A DNA stretch of 64,000 nucleotides from Hypomyces perniciosus. Its lineage: Eukaryota; Ascomycota; Sordariomycetes; Hypocreales; Hypocreaceae. Within the stretch, counting starts at the first letter, position 1. The number at the start of each line of letters is the position of its first letter. Under the pieces are notes generated by a model. It made no database searches. It had not been told where the DNA came from and saw only the letters and a program-made list of their open reading frames with translations. The DNA lies in the NCBI GenBank assembly GCA_008477525.1, contig SPDT01000002.1, positions 496,001 through 560,000 on the forward strand, given 5' to 3'. The position numbers and the translations under genes are program-made. Shown one piece after another: positions 1 through 10,632 of the stretch.

Positions 1-36
1 TGTGAAAGCCACAGCGAAGACGGCCGTGAGCTTCAT
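1..36 (-). CDS. N-terminal edge of a secreted protein gene (partial)
   Basis: An ATG at 36 on the minus strand opens a frame that runs off the left edge of the window. The twelve visible residues, MKLTAVFAVAFT, have one lysine followed by a hydrophobic stretch, as in the n- and h-regions of a signal peptide. The mature protein is outside the window, so no function can be given. The start is inferred from this leader only; no other evidence confirms it. Confidence 0.5.
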   Translation of the reverse strand, partial: MKLTAVFAVAFT

Positions 37-2042
37 GGTTCTGGGGATTGTGGTTTTCGTATAGATGTCTCAGTCTCAAACAACGGAGTTCACCTGGATG
101 GATGGGAGTGGATGAATTTGATGGAACTTCGACGGCGATATCTGCCCTATTTACGTAGATACGGTTTGTTCTGAACCCAGATCAAAAACACGAGCCAAGA
201 AGGCCAAGCGAGAGCTAAGAACGCATGAGGCAAGGCAATCAATGGCTGGCCAACTCATGAGGCGGATGCTCGGCAGTTTTGTGGTATCAAGAAGCACACT
301 CAAGGTTAAGCTCATACATCGACGCTGAAAGTGGCTAGCAAACTTTGAGCCATAATTCATATATTCCTCGCTTCATTTAACCATGCAGATATTTTGATTA
401 ATGGGAGAAATGTTGAGCGGAGTCAGCTGCACGGCTACAGCATCCACAACTGTCCCCTCGAATTTGAGAATTGATCTGTCCTGTAGGACCTGGCGCATGT
501 AGGTGCTGCATCTTACGCACTTCGTATGAAGTGGACTGATCTACAGCGTCGTACATCATACGAGAGGGTCGTTTCACACTTGACCTCCCAAAAGCAGTCA
601 ACATATAATATCCTTGTCGTGAACAAGCATACCCCGCCCTCGTGAACACCAGGGTCAAAGTGGTGATCGACATGCTGTCCAGCTAGCCTCATCAGATCAT
701 TAAGGTTATCGCTCGCAGTCATGCCGACAGGCGGCTGAATGAATGCCCACTACTGCATGGAAAGGTATGCTTGTATCGAAAGAGTTCTTGGCCACCGAAC
801 GCCACTTTGCGCGACGACGCCATGTAGCCATTTTTGGCAAACAGCCCGAATCCATGTTCATGTCGTTTGGAAGAGTATGGTTACCCTCTGCAATCTGTCT
901 GGAGTGTTAATTATAGACCCATACGAGTACGAAGCAGCCATTGCAGCATTGCCCATATCCTCAACAGCTTTATTCCCGTGTTACTTCGTGATTGTCCCAT
1001 TAGTAACACCGGAGTATTGTTGCTTTGGTAAGACAACAGCTCAACCAACCAATTTCTCCCCCTTTTTTCTGGGCTCGAATTGACATCGATGACGTTATGA
1101 TGCCGAAAATACAGCCAAATGTCGAGGAGTTCCCGCGGGACAGTGTTGTGTAGACACACCACGCACCCCCCCAAGCATTATGTAGTATTGTGTAGTATTG
1201 TGTAGTATTGTGTAGTAAAATTAAGGTTGTAAGACGGCGTACCTTTGAATGCAACTATGGCGTAAGTACCAATACATCTGCGTCCCGATCTTCTCGGAAG
1301 CCACACCTAAATCTTGTCCTTTGCACGGATTTGACGCGGATGTATCACCCCTGCTTCCAAAAACGAACCGCTAACGGAGATATCCTGAAGTTTTGCCTTG
1401 TGGAATACGCATGGGAAGTCAATTGACTTTCGTACCTGTTTTACTATTAGTGTAATCGCCGAACAGCTGCGGCTAGCTGGAAGGGTTGCCCTACCGTCAC
1501 GCACACCATTGGGTGTATCGTGATGCTCGCGACACCCGTCCAAATTCTATGTGGGAAGATGCAGGAACAACGCGGGCTTTGTTACCGTTAGACTTTGTGG
1601 CCAGCATAGGATCCATTATTTGTCAAGCACTTTTGCAAGATAGAACTATGGCTGGCTCTGGCTGTGAAGACCCTTGAACCTGATGACAGGAAACTTGTTT
1701 CTTGCTGTGAGAACAGACCCCAGTGATGCCTGGCTAAGCCATAGGGCCGTGATCTTCGCCAGCTCACTGATGACGGTAACAACAACTTTGCCTAATGGGG
1801 TTGGGAGGAAAATCTTAACGTAGTCTTGTTTCGACGACCCTATGCTTCATACTCGCATTGTGCCGATTGGCGAAGCGAGAATATGTGGAGCCATGTGAAG
1901 CAGATGCGGTAGACGATGAACATAACCTTCTCCTGAGTTATGTTATATGTTCCCGAACTCTTGGCTCTTTGCTTTCTCACATCTCGTTCATCATCTTCTC
2001 TTTTCGTTTCCGGATCTCAATCTTGCCACCGTCAGTCTCGTT
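37..2042. other. Long spacer without a convincing gene
   Basis: Open frames here are short, overlap on both strands and show no recognisable domain. The stretch holds a 10-bp tandem repeat at 1181-1217. It presumably contains the divergent promoters of the secreted-protein gene at the left edge and the dehydrogenase to the right. A pyrimidine-rich stretch lies just before the dehydrogenase start. Confidence 0.6.
1181..1217 (+). repeat. 10-bp tandem repeat
   Basis: The unit TGTAGTATTG occurs three times exactly and then as a partial fourth copy (TGTAGTA). It is intergenic with no evident coding role. Confidence 0.9.
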
Positions 2043-3398
2043 ATGATGCAGGAATTCATTCACCAGAGCGTTCTTTCTCGAGAACTTCCCCCGACTCCCT
2101 CTGACGAGGAGATGTCCAAATCCTGGGATTTCTCTGAGAGAGGGTACTATGATCTCACACCACCTGGAGAGGTTTCCGACTTTGAGGATACCCTTACTTC
2201 CACTTCTGGACCGATTGATAGCGAGACAAAGCCCCTTGTGGCAGTCATCGGTGTCGGCTATGTCGGTGAACATCTCGTCAGTGTCTTCTCCAACTGCTAT
2301 GATGTTCTCGGTTACGACGTCTCGGACGCTCGAGCAGAGTTCCTCTCGGAGAGGTATGCCGACAATGACCGTGTCCGGATCACATCCAAGACGGCTGATA
2401 TTGCGGAGGCCACCCACTTCCTCATCTCCGTCCCTACACTCCTCCTTCCAGACAAGACGATTGACTCGTCTTTCCTGAGAAGTGCCCTCGCTGCAGTCGG
2501 CACCTATGCCCGCAGGGGTGCAACTGTCGTTGTCGAGAGCTCAGTCGCCGTGGGCATGACCCGTGAGCTTCTTGGACCTCTGGCCAAAGAGAGGGGCTTC
2601 TTCGCTGGAATGTCACCAGAGCGTGTGGACCCAGGCCGCTCCGAGCCTCCAGCCCATGCCATCCCCAAGATCATCTCTGGCCTTGATGATGTTATGCCTG
2701 GTTCACTGAATGCCATTAATCGACTCTACTCCAAGGCCTTTGATCAAGTCGTCCCCGTCTCGCGACCAGAGGTTGCTGAGATGATGAAGTTGTACGAAAA
2801 CTGTCAGCGCATGGTGTGCATTGCGTACGCCAACGAGATGGCTGATGCATGTGCCTCCCATGGCATTGATCCCTTTGAGGTGTGCCAAGCAGCCTCGACC
2901 AAGCCCTTTGGATACATGCCTTATACCCCAGGTCTGGGAGTCGGCGGCCACTGCATCCCTGTTAATCCATACTACTTGCTCTCCAACAGCAAGTTCCCAC
3001 TCCTCCAGAAAGCCTCTGAGAAGATGAATGCACGACCAGCTGAAATTGCGCGTCGTGCTGTCGAGCGTCTGTACCTCCAGCCTCGAGATGGCATTCCGCC
3101 TCGTGTGCTAGTTGTTGGGATCGGCTTCAAGCCCGGCCAATCTCATCTTGCCAACTCTCCTGGTCTCGAGCTAGCCAAGAGTCTCGTCCTCTCAAACAAG
3201 GTCGAGGTGGCGTGGGCTGATCCTCTTGTGGAACAAGAAGCGGTCCCTCAGATCAAGAGACTTGACGTCTGCGACTGGACTGTTGAGCGCCTTGAGCAAG
3301 ATTTCGATATGATCATCATCGCGTTCCGCCAGCATGGCCTCGATTTCGATGTCGTTGAGAACCTTAAGGGCGTGCACGTGGAGATGTGCTGTCCTTGA
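2043..3398 (+). CDS. UDP-glucose/GDP-mannose dehydrogenase family protein
   Basis: A single-exon gene of 451 residues for an NAD-dependent nucleotide-sugar 6-dehydrogenase, a family that oxidises the C6 alcohol of a UDP- or GDP-sugar to the acid in two steps. The Rossmann glycine motif GVGYVG is at residues 70-75. The central helix KLYENCQRMVCIAYANEMA follows, and the catalytic cysteine is C304 in GVGGHCIPVNPYYL. A C-terminal nucleotide-sugar-binding domain starts around residue 345 (VLVVGIGFKPG). The frame is open from 1947, but the paired ATGs at 2043/2046 fit the family better; the first 60 or so residues are a serine- and acid-rich extension. It resembles the bacterial WecC/Ugd-type enzymes. 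The substrate cannot be read from the sequence. It is the first of four same-strand metabolic genes. Confidence 0.88.
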   Translation: MMQEFIHQSVLSRELPPTPSDEEMSKSWDFSERGYYDLTPPGEVSDFEDTLTSTSGPIDSETKPLVAVIGVGYVGEHLVSVFSNCYDVLGYDVSDARAEFLSERYADNDRVRITSKTADIAEATHFLISVPTLLLPDKTIDSSFLRSALAAVGTYARRGATVVVESSVAVGMTRELLGPLAKERGFFAGMSPERVDPGRSEPPAHAIPKIISGLDDVMPGSLNAINRLYSKAFDQVVPVSRPEVAEMMKLYENCQRMVCIAYANEMADACASHGIDPFEVCQAASTKPFGYMPYTPGLGVGGHCIPVNPYYLLSNSKFPLLQKASEKMNARPAEIARRAVERLYLQPRDGIPPRVLVVGIGFKPGQSHLANSPGLELAKSLVLSNKVEVAWADPLVEQEAVPQIKRLDVCDWTVERLEQDFDMIIIAFRQHGLDFDVVENLKGVHVEMCCP

Positions 3399-4687
3399 AA
3401 TGACGATGCCTTGAGACGCTGAAATTAAAATTGGTGGTGGCTGTTGCCACAGGCGTTTTGTTTTTCCTATGTCCGGATATTGAAGCTGTTCTCTTTCTGC
3501 CGCCATCTTGGTGCAAAATTTCTTCTGTCAGTGAACTTTTGTCTCCTTTGTTTATCTTTGAGCGATGTATTGCTCTCGTTAAGTGGGGGAGAGATAGAGC
3601 AAATGGAAATGGACGGTATGGAATGATATTGCGAGTACATGGGGCTTGGAGCGAGTTTCACGACTTGAAAAAGACACTCCACCTGGAGTTGCCAATGTTG
3701 TATGGACAATCACCTGCCTTTATGATGACAATATGGCTTAATTGTTGTGTATTTTGCCTTAGATCTAGCAATTTGTTTTTGGGAACCATTGCATTTGTTT
3801 GCTTACTTACTTTGTGAATGCGTTCTAGATCAGCCCACTCTGCATGCCGTCATCTTGACTTCGCCATCTAGCTGAACCAAACGTCTCCGTTATCTCCCGC
3901 GCTCTGACTATCACTCATCTCAGCAATAATACTCTCTATAGCGAAAGGGTCTTGCATGAACGTGTATGCACTTTGGTGACCTCTAACCTACCAATCGTGC
4001 CAGCGCCCAGATGATTCTGTCAGCGATTCTTGACTGCCACAAATCACAAATCCACTTGCCTATGAAGAGTATTATCACATGAGAAGGATTAACTCATGAA
4101 CAATCCCTAAGACGATATAGGAAGCACATGGACAATGATTTCTATGAAATGGGAAAGGGATTGTGATGTCACATCCCCAGGGTGGGCGTTGTGGCCCTCG
4201 TGAGATTCCCATTGAGCGATATATCGTAACTGAATTCTGACCACCCGACATGTTTAATACCAACACGTTGTAAACAAGGAGGTGTAACATTTTGTCCCTT
4301 TCCACTGAGCTGCCGGGACCCCGCAAACAGTTCCGGCTTTGTTGCGTCATGTTACATCATGTGTCGTCAGGACCGTCATCTCAAACGACAACATATTCTC
4401 GACTTCGTGAATTGTGAGCGACCAGGTAACAATCGCCGTACTCATTTCTCCCATTACCCGTTCACTCATCTCCAAGAGGTGGTCATGGAACCTTGAGAAT
4501 GTTGGTTGTTGACGTCAAAATCACCCTGACTTCTGATCCTTCGCCTTGCCGTGATGCAGTCGTGACGATGAGATAGCCCTCTTCGCCACCCGAATCTACC
4601 CTTAAATATGGGAATCAAGGCTGTGAGCGACGTGATCTTGTTCTGTTTTCTGGGAACCGATTGCGACTCGGCTAAAAACCAACAATC
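3399..4687. other. Spacer: dehydrogenase 3' flank and catalase promoter
   Basis: No supported gene. The first part is the presumed 3' UTR of the dehydrogenase. The last 300 bases should be the catalase promoter and contain a perfect CRE site at 4510-4517 and an AT-rich TTAAATATG at about 4602. Confidence 0.6.
4510..4517 (+). promoter_or_regulatory. CRE-type bZIP site upstream of the catalase gene
   Basis: The perfect palindrome TGACGTCA lies 171 bases upstream of the proposed catalase start codon. This is the consensus site for ATF/CREB bZIP factors. In Aspergillus the ATF/CREB-type factor AtfA is known to be needed for conidial catalase and stress-tolerance gene expression, so the position is meaningful. 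Occupancy is inferred. Confidence 0.55.
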
Positions 4688-6964
4688 ATGTTGCATTTTA
4701 TCCCCCCGACGGTCAAAGAAGCAGTCATGGGCTCCGGCAGAGCGAAGCAACACCAACTGGCAACCAGTACAATCGAGCCAACCCAGAAAAGCCGTATGAC
4801 TGCCGACTTTGGCACCAAGCAGACCAACACCGATGACTGGCTGCGTGTAAACAGGGAGGACCAGATAGGGCCGTCTCTTCTTGAGGACCCATTTTCTCGC
4901 GAAAAGGCATGTATCCTAACTCGGCTTCTTAGTTGTTATTCCAATAGTTTGGGGATCTAATGTGTCATTCAGATTCATCGTTTCGACCACGAGCGCATCC
5001 CTGAGCGAGTGGTCCACGCCAGAGGCACTGGCGCTTTTGGCACATTCCGGCTTTTTGAGTCCGCTGAAGATGTCACCCACGCCGGTATCCTCACTGATAC
5101 ATCTCGCGAGACGCCGGCATTCGTTCGATTCTCGACCGTCCTTGGCAGCCGAGGCTCTGCTGACACCGTCCGAGATGTGCGTGGTTTCTCCATCAAATTC
5201 TACACGCATGAGGGTAACTGGGATATAGTCGGCAACAATATTCCCGTCTTTTTTATCCAGGATGCTATCAAGTTCCCGGATGTCATCCATGCTGGCAAGC
5301 CGGAGCCTCACAATGAGGTCCCACAGGCACAATCCGCGCACAACAACTTCTGGGACTTTGTCCAGATGCATTCTGAGGCGACACATATGTTTCTGTGGAC
5401 GATGTCAGACCGGGCCATTCCCCGTTCATTCCGTATGATGCAGGGGTTCGGAGTGAACACCTACACTCTGATCAACTCCAAGGGCGAGCGTCAATTTGTC
5501 AAGTTCCACTTCACTCCGGAGCTTGGTGTGCATTCTCTCGTCTGGGACGAAGCGATGAAGCTCAACGGGCAGGACCCTGATTTCCACCGCAAAGACCTTA
5601 TGGAGGCCATCGACAATGGTGTATTCCCCAAATGGAAGTTTGGAATTCAGACGATCCCAGAGGCTAACGAACACGACTTCGATTTTGACATCCTCGACGC
5701 CACGAAAGTCTGGCCGGAGGACCTCATTCCCGTCCGATACATTGGTGAACTGGAGCTCAACCGGAATGTAGATGAGTTCTTCACAGAGACGGAGCAGGTG
5801 GCCTTCGCCACCAACCATGTGGTTCCAGGTATCGGTTTTTCGGATGATCCTCTCCTACAAGGCCGGAATTTCTCATACTTTGATACTCAACTGAGCAGGC
5901 TGGGGGTCAACTGGCAAGAACTTCCAATCAACAAGCCCCTCTGTCCAGTCATGAACTTCAACCGCGACGGCGCAATGCGACACACCATCACAAAGGGCAA
6001 GGTTAATTTCTGGCCGAATAGGTTCGAGGTCCAGCCGCCAGCGACAAAAGAAGAGGGGGGATATGTTGACTATCCGGAAAAGGTTTCTGGTATTAAGGAG
6101 CGGGCGAAGAGTACCAAGTTCAAAGACCATTTCTCCCAGGCGCAGCTCTTCTTCAACTCGCTCTCTGAAATAGAGAAGGCTCACTTATTGGCGGCCTTCT
6201 CGTTCGAGCTAGATCACTGCGACGAGGCGATTGTATATGAGCGCATGACACAGCGTCTGGCTGATGTCGACCTTGGTCTTGCTCAGTCCGTTGGCAAGAT
6301 GGTTGGCGGGTCGATGCCCCAACAGGCCACTACACTTAACCATGGGAAGAAGGCGAAGGGACTCAGCCAGTTGGAGTTTGTTGCGGAGGAAGTCACCATT
6401 GCCACTCGGCGTATCGGCATCATGGTTGCAGACGGGTATGATCCTCTAGCCTTCAACGCCATGTACGGCGCCGCCTTGGGAGCTAAGGCTGTCCCATTGA
6501 TCATCAGCACGCATCGGTCCGAGACCTTCTCTGCTGGGGAGATGACGCCAGGCAAGGGAATTGTTGCCCACCACCATTTGGAGGGTCAACGCAGCACCAT
6601 GTTCGATGCGCTTTTCATACCCGGAGGCAAGGAAGCCATTGAAACGCTCTCCGTGAACGGACGAGCGCTTCATTACATTCGCGAGGCCTTTGGCCACCTC
6701 AAGCCCATTGGTGCCACGGGAGAGGCGGTCATGTTAGTGGAGAAGGCACTCCAACTGCCGAGCCGAGTTGCAATCTCTAACGGAGATGCTGTGGAGAGCT
6801 ATGGTGTGGTGACATTGAGGAATGTGCATCCAGAGAGTCTGGGCGAGGTGGTTCATGCAGCTAAGAATGCGAAAGGCTTCCTGGACAAGTTTGTTTACGC
6901 CATCTCTAACCACCGCTGCTGGGAGCGGGAGCTTGATGGCCTCAGCACCATGGTTGCCTATTGA
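4688..6964 (+). CDS. catA-like: Large-subunit heme catalase, CatA-type
   Basis: Decomposes hydrogen peroxide to water and oxygen. Exons are 4688-4906 and 4973-6964, giving about 736 residues, the usual size for clade-2 catalases (CatA about 750). The join produces the conserved [21 protein letters not shown]. Distal heme residues are H88 and N161 ([11 protein letters not shown]), and the proximal heme tyrosine is near residue 375 ([14 protein letters not shown]). The C-terminal 160 or so residues, from about [14 protein letters not shown], form the flavodoxin/DJ-1-like domain of large catalases. No signal peptide is seen, matching intracellular, spore-type CatA rather than secreted CatB. The intron is GC-AG (AAG|GCATGT ... 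CAG), not GT-AG; shifting to the nearby GT breaks the frame. Later ATGs at 4727 and 4796 are alternative starts. A CRE site lies upstream. Confidence 0.95.
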
Positions 6965-8033
6965 TCAGTCATGTATTCCGTATTTCTTAATGCATATGAA
7001 GAATGACAGATGATATGTCGTAGTTTGTGGAAGCTGGGTGGTTGCACATGGTGCTCGCGTGATGCCATTTTAGATTGTCGTGAGATGTGAGATGTTTGCC
7101 CCCTCAACAAGAATTTCGGACCGTTTTCCCCTCTCACGCAGCCACATCACATCACAATAATAGCAAATATCCAAGCACATTAGGCCTCTCGAGTGCCATT
7201 GCATGAGAATACTACGTGATGGTTGCATTGGAAATGGAGCATGAGATTGGGGTTTGATGAAAATTTTAGGAGGAAATTTGGCATAGGCTTGGCAGACACC
7301 TTGCATCGCCAAAGCCTCGGGAAAATATGCGTCCACCAATCTTCTTGCTGAGATACACAGAAAGTCTCAGATTAATAAATTGAGGAACGGATCTGGAGGT
7401 CACGTTTTTCAGCATGGCTTCCTATCGTTGCTTTGTTTCAGTATTAGGTATTATAGAGATTTCACAATGTCTCCTCGTTCGGCTGTTCAAACACATCATA
7501 TCCAAAACTGTCGCTGAGTGGCCTGGTGTGACAAAGAGTTTGCAAGCATGAATCTTTTTTGATGGAGCTCTCCATGCATGAGCAAACTTGTCTCTGACAG
7601 GTCGCATACATTCATCCTGCAGCAAAAAGACTCACAATACGAGTACTCGTAGTGTAGCCCTAATACGGCGCGATGCAAGACAACCAATGATACATGGATG
7701 TCACAGACGCTGGCAAGACGGAGCCGTTTCCGGGCGAATCACCATTCTTTCAGTGGACCAATGTGGAAGTAGGTTATCCCCGATGCCCCGTTATCCCCAG
7801 GCGGACGGCAACAAGCCCCCTTTTGACTCTAGCTCTAGCTTATTGCGATCGACAATGAAGCCAAGATGCTGCAGCTGGAAATCTTCTTTAGTCGGGCCTG
7901 TTATATAATAAGCCACGAGTGGTAGTCGTCATATTCCCCAGCTTGCCCTACGAGTATTGTCTTTTGTGGTGTCATTCCGACTATCCGAAAGTCCATCCAT
8001 TTACGGAATAGGGAACTCCAGCAACTTGGCACA
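6965..8033. other. Spacer between catalase and flavin oxidase
   Basis: No supported gene. Small frames on both strands have no domain similarity and overlap one another. The stretch holds the catalase 3' end and the oxidase promoter. Confidence 0.55.
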
Positions 8034-9638
8034 ATGGGCCAGTCCAATACCACCCTCAGCCATTTGGGGGCCTGTCTCCAAGGAGTCTGCAACAGTCGCC
8101 CCGACTGCTATACAATTCCGAGGCCTGAGTGGGATGCTTCCTGGACGAAGCCGTACAATCTCGCTCATCTCAGGAAGCCGGTCGCCGTCATCCGACCGAA
8201 TGATGCTCCCGAAGTAGCGCGGGCCGTGCTATGCGCTCTCAGGCTCGACTACAAAGTCCAGGCCATGTCCGGAGGACATTCCTACGGGTATGTTGAAAGG
8301 ATTTGCCGACCTCAATGCCGTCTGGAAAAATGCTCACATGCGCTATTTCTAGAAATTTTGGCCAGGGCGGAATGAAAGGAGGCGGTATCCCAGGAGGTGG
8401 CCTCATGATTGATCTGATGCACCTCCAGGATTACTCATATGATGTGGATACCGGCCTGGCTACCTTTGGCTCTGGACACAGGCTGGGTAAGCTGGACGAG
8501 AAGCTTAGCAAGAACGGTAGGGCTATGGCGCATGGCACCTGTCCGGGAGTCGGAATTGGAGGACATGCTACAGTTGTCAGTACAACCCACATCTCGAAAG
8601 CGAAGTTGTCTAACACAGAAGAAACAGCAGGGCGGACTTGGTCCCATGTCGCGAATGTGGGGCTCTGCCCTCGATCACGTAGTCGAAGTTGAGGTCGCGA
8701 CGGCAGATGGCAAGCTTGTGCGAGCCAGCGAGGAGCTCAATGCGGACCTGTTCTGGGCCATCCGAGGTGCTGGAGCGAGTTTTGGCATCGTCACTGAATT
8801 CGTCGTCAAGACACACCCCACACCCGGCAGCGTTATCGAGTACACCTACAGCTTCAACTTTGGCAGACAGATAGACATGGCTCCCGTGTTCCAACAGTGG
8901 CAGGAATTGGTCTATGACCCCGATCTCGACCGGCGCTTCTCAACCTTGTTCATTGCGGAACCACTCGGTGCCTTGATCACGGGCACGTTCTACGGCACAA
9001 AGGAGCAATTCGAGGCCACAGGCATCATGAACAGGATTCCCTCGGGCGGCACCATTAGCATGAAATTGACGGACTGGATGGGCAGCCTGGCGCACATTGC
9101 CGAAACGACCGGCCTTTACCTCAGCGATCTCCCCACACATTTTGCCAGCAAGTCCCTGGCCTTCCGAAAAGAGGACAAGATTGGGCCCGAGGCGATCAGA
9201 GATATGTTCAAGTACATGGGCGACGCAAATGCCGGAACGCTGCTGTGGTTCGTCATCTTCAACTCCGAGGGAGGCGCCGTGAACGACATCCCCCACGACG
9301 CGACGGCGTATCCGCACCGCGACAAGCTCATGATGTACCAGTCCTATGCCATCGGGTTCCCCAAACTGACCAGGACTATCAAGGGGTTTGTCAGTGGTGT
9401 TCACAACATGGTCAAGAAGGGCGCCCCTCTAGCCAACACGACGTATGCCGGGTATATCGACGTGTCAATGGACAAGAACACAGCCCAGGCCACGTACTGG
9501 GGCAACAAGGTTCCGCTGCTGCAACAAATCAAGGAGAAGTGGGATCAGAATGACCGCTTCCAAAATCCACAGAGCGTGGGCCTTCCTGGTGAGCCGCTGC
9601 CGCATCCTTATATGTGCAGTAGATATCCTATCTGCTGA
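8034..9638 (+). CDS. Bicovalent-FAD oxidase, GOOX/berberine-bridge-like
   Basis: Predicted FAD-linked oxidase of the VAO/berberine-bridge superfamily, 494 residues. Many members oxidise sugars or alcohols and pass the electrons to oxygen, forming H2O2. Exons are 8034-8287, 8353-8572 and 8628-9638. The PP-loop/FAD domain is N-terminal. H82 in SGGHSYG and C148 in GTCPGVGIGGHAT fit the two covalent FAD attachment residues known from glucooligosaccharide oxidase. The substrate domain occupies the centre, and a short DRFQNPQSVG near the end corresponds to the family's C-terminal FAD-contact segment. No signal peptide is visible from the chosen ATG, unlike secreted GOOX; an upstream leader exon is possible. 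The donor of intron 2 (GTTGTC) is weak but is the only one keeping frame. The gene follows the catalase on the same strand. Confidence 0.87.
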
Positions 9639-10632
9639 TAGACAGCAGTAGCCAGAAATGGCAGTAAAAAAGAGAAGTTGGAGAGCTAAGAGATCATGTG
9701 CTTGTTATGTAAGCAAGCAGCCGCGCCCGCAGCCGGCCGAATTGCGGTGATAACCGAGACTGCAGAGCATATACTTTGTATTGCTGCGAATAATACTTTG
9801 AGGGACTGGTTGGATCGGGAAAAGGATAAAAAAATGGCTTAAATGTTTAAAACTGTATAATAACCTCAGTTTATTTTCCCAGTTATTTTGAGCATTATAT
9901 GTGACAGTTTTACATAGGAGGCATGTCCCTTTTCCCTCCACTTTTCTTGTCCCTCGGCTAGGCGGGCATTTTGGGGTAAAGAGTAATAGCGGAGCTTTGG
10001 TTTAGCACTCTTTAGTGGCGATCTCTCTGTTCCCCTCTGATCACCCCACTACCCCGCACCATTGCTAAGAAGGGGGACCCTTGTAGACCATAATTGATAC
10101 CCGTGATACGGCCAGTTTCGGCCCAAGCCAAATTCATGATATTGTTCCAAGACAGCGCCAGGACGGTCCCTTATCACGAGATGGGCGGCATTATTAGTGT
10201 CTCGACAGGTTCAGAATACGAACTGCGTGTCTAAACTTTTTTCCCTTTTACTTCGTAGATACATAGGAACTACAAAGCACGTCTGCTGACGCCTATTGAG
10301 CGTCTTGGAGTTTCCACATCTCGCTTACAGCTTCCAGCTTCCGATTTGTCCATCGATCCAACACCTGATCTCGATACCAAGGATTGGCCGGTTAGTATGT
10401 AAGTGGAATGCCATCAACCGATGCCAGCCCTCTCAGAGCCCCTTATACCCATCTTGCCGGGGAATCGGTATGCCGAGCCGGCCACTTCACTTCAGCACCT
10501 CACACCCCCCGCTTTATGCCGAACCCCTCCATCATTCCCCGTTCTTCTTGCATCACAGCCCCGGATCGACCAATCCCCATACACCATTGTGTCTTGTATG
10601 CCTCTGACCTCCAAGCCAGCAGCCACGTAAAA
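9639..10632. other. Spacer upstream of the ThDP enzyme
   Basis: No supported gene. It contains one copy of the recurrent element TACGAAGTA (reverse orientation, 10249-10257). The reading frame of the ThDP enzyme is open back to 10408, but the ATG at 10633 begins a much better leader. Confidence 0.55.

Noticed and set aside
9570..9620. Possible tiny intron near the end of the flavin oxidase (GGTGAGCC ... TGCAG)
   Set aside because: It would be under 40 bp, shorter than the other introns here, and is not needed to keep the frame.
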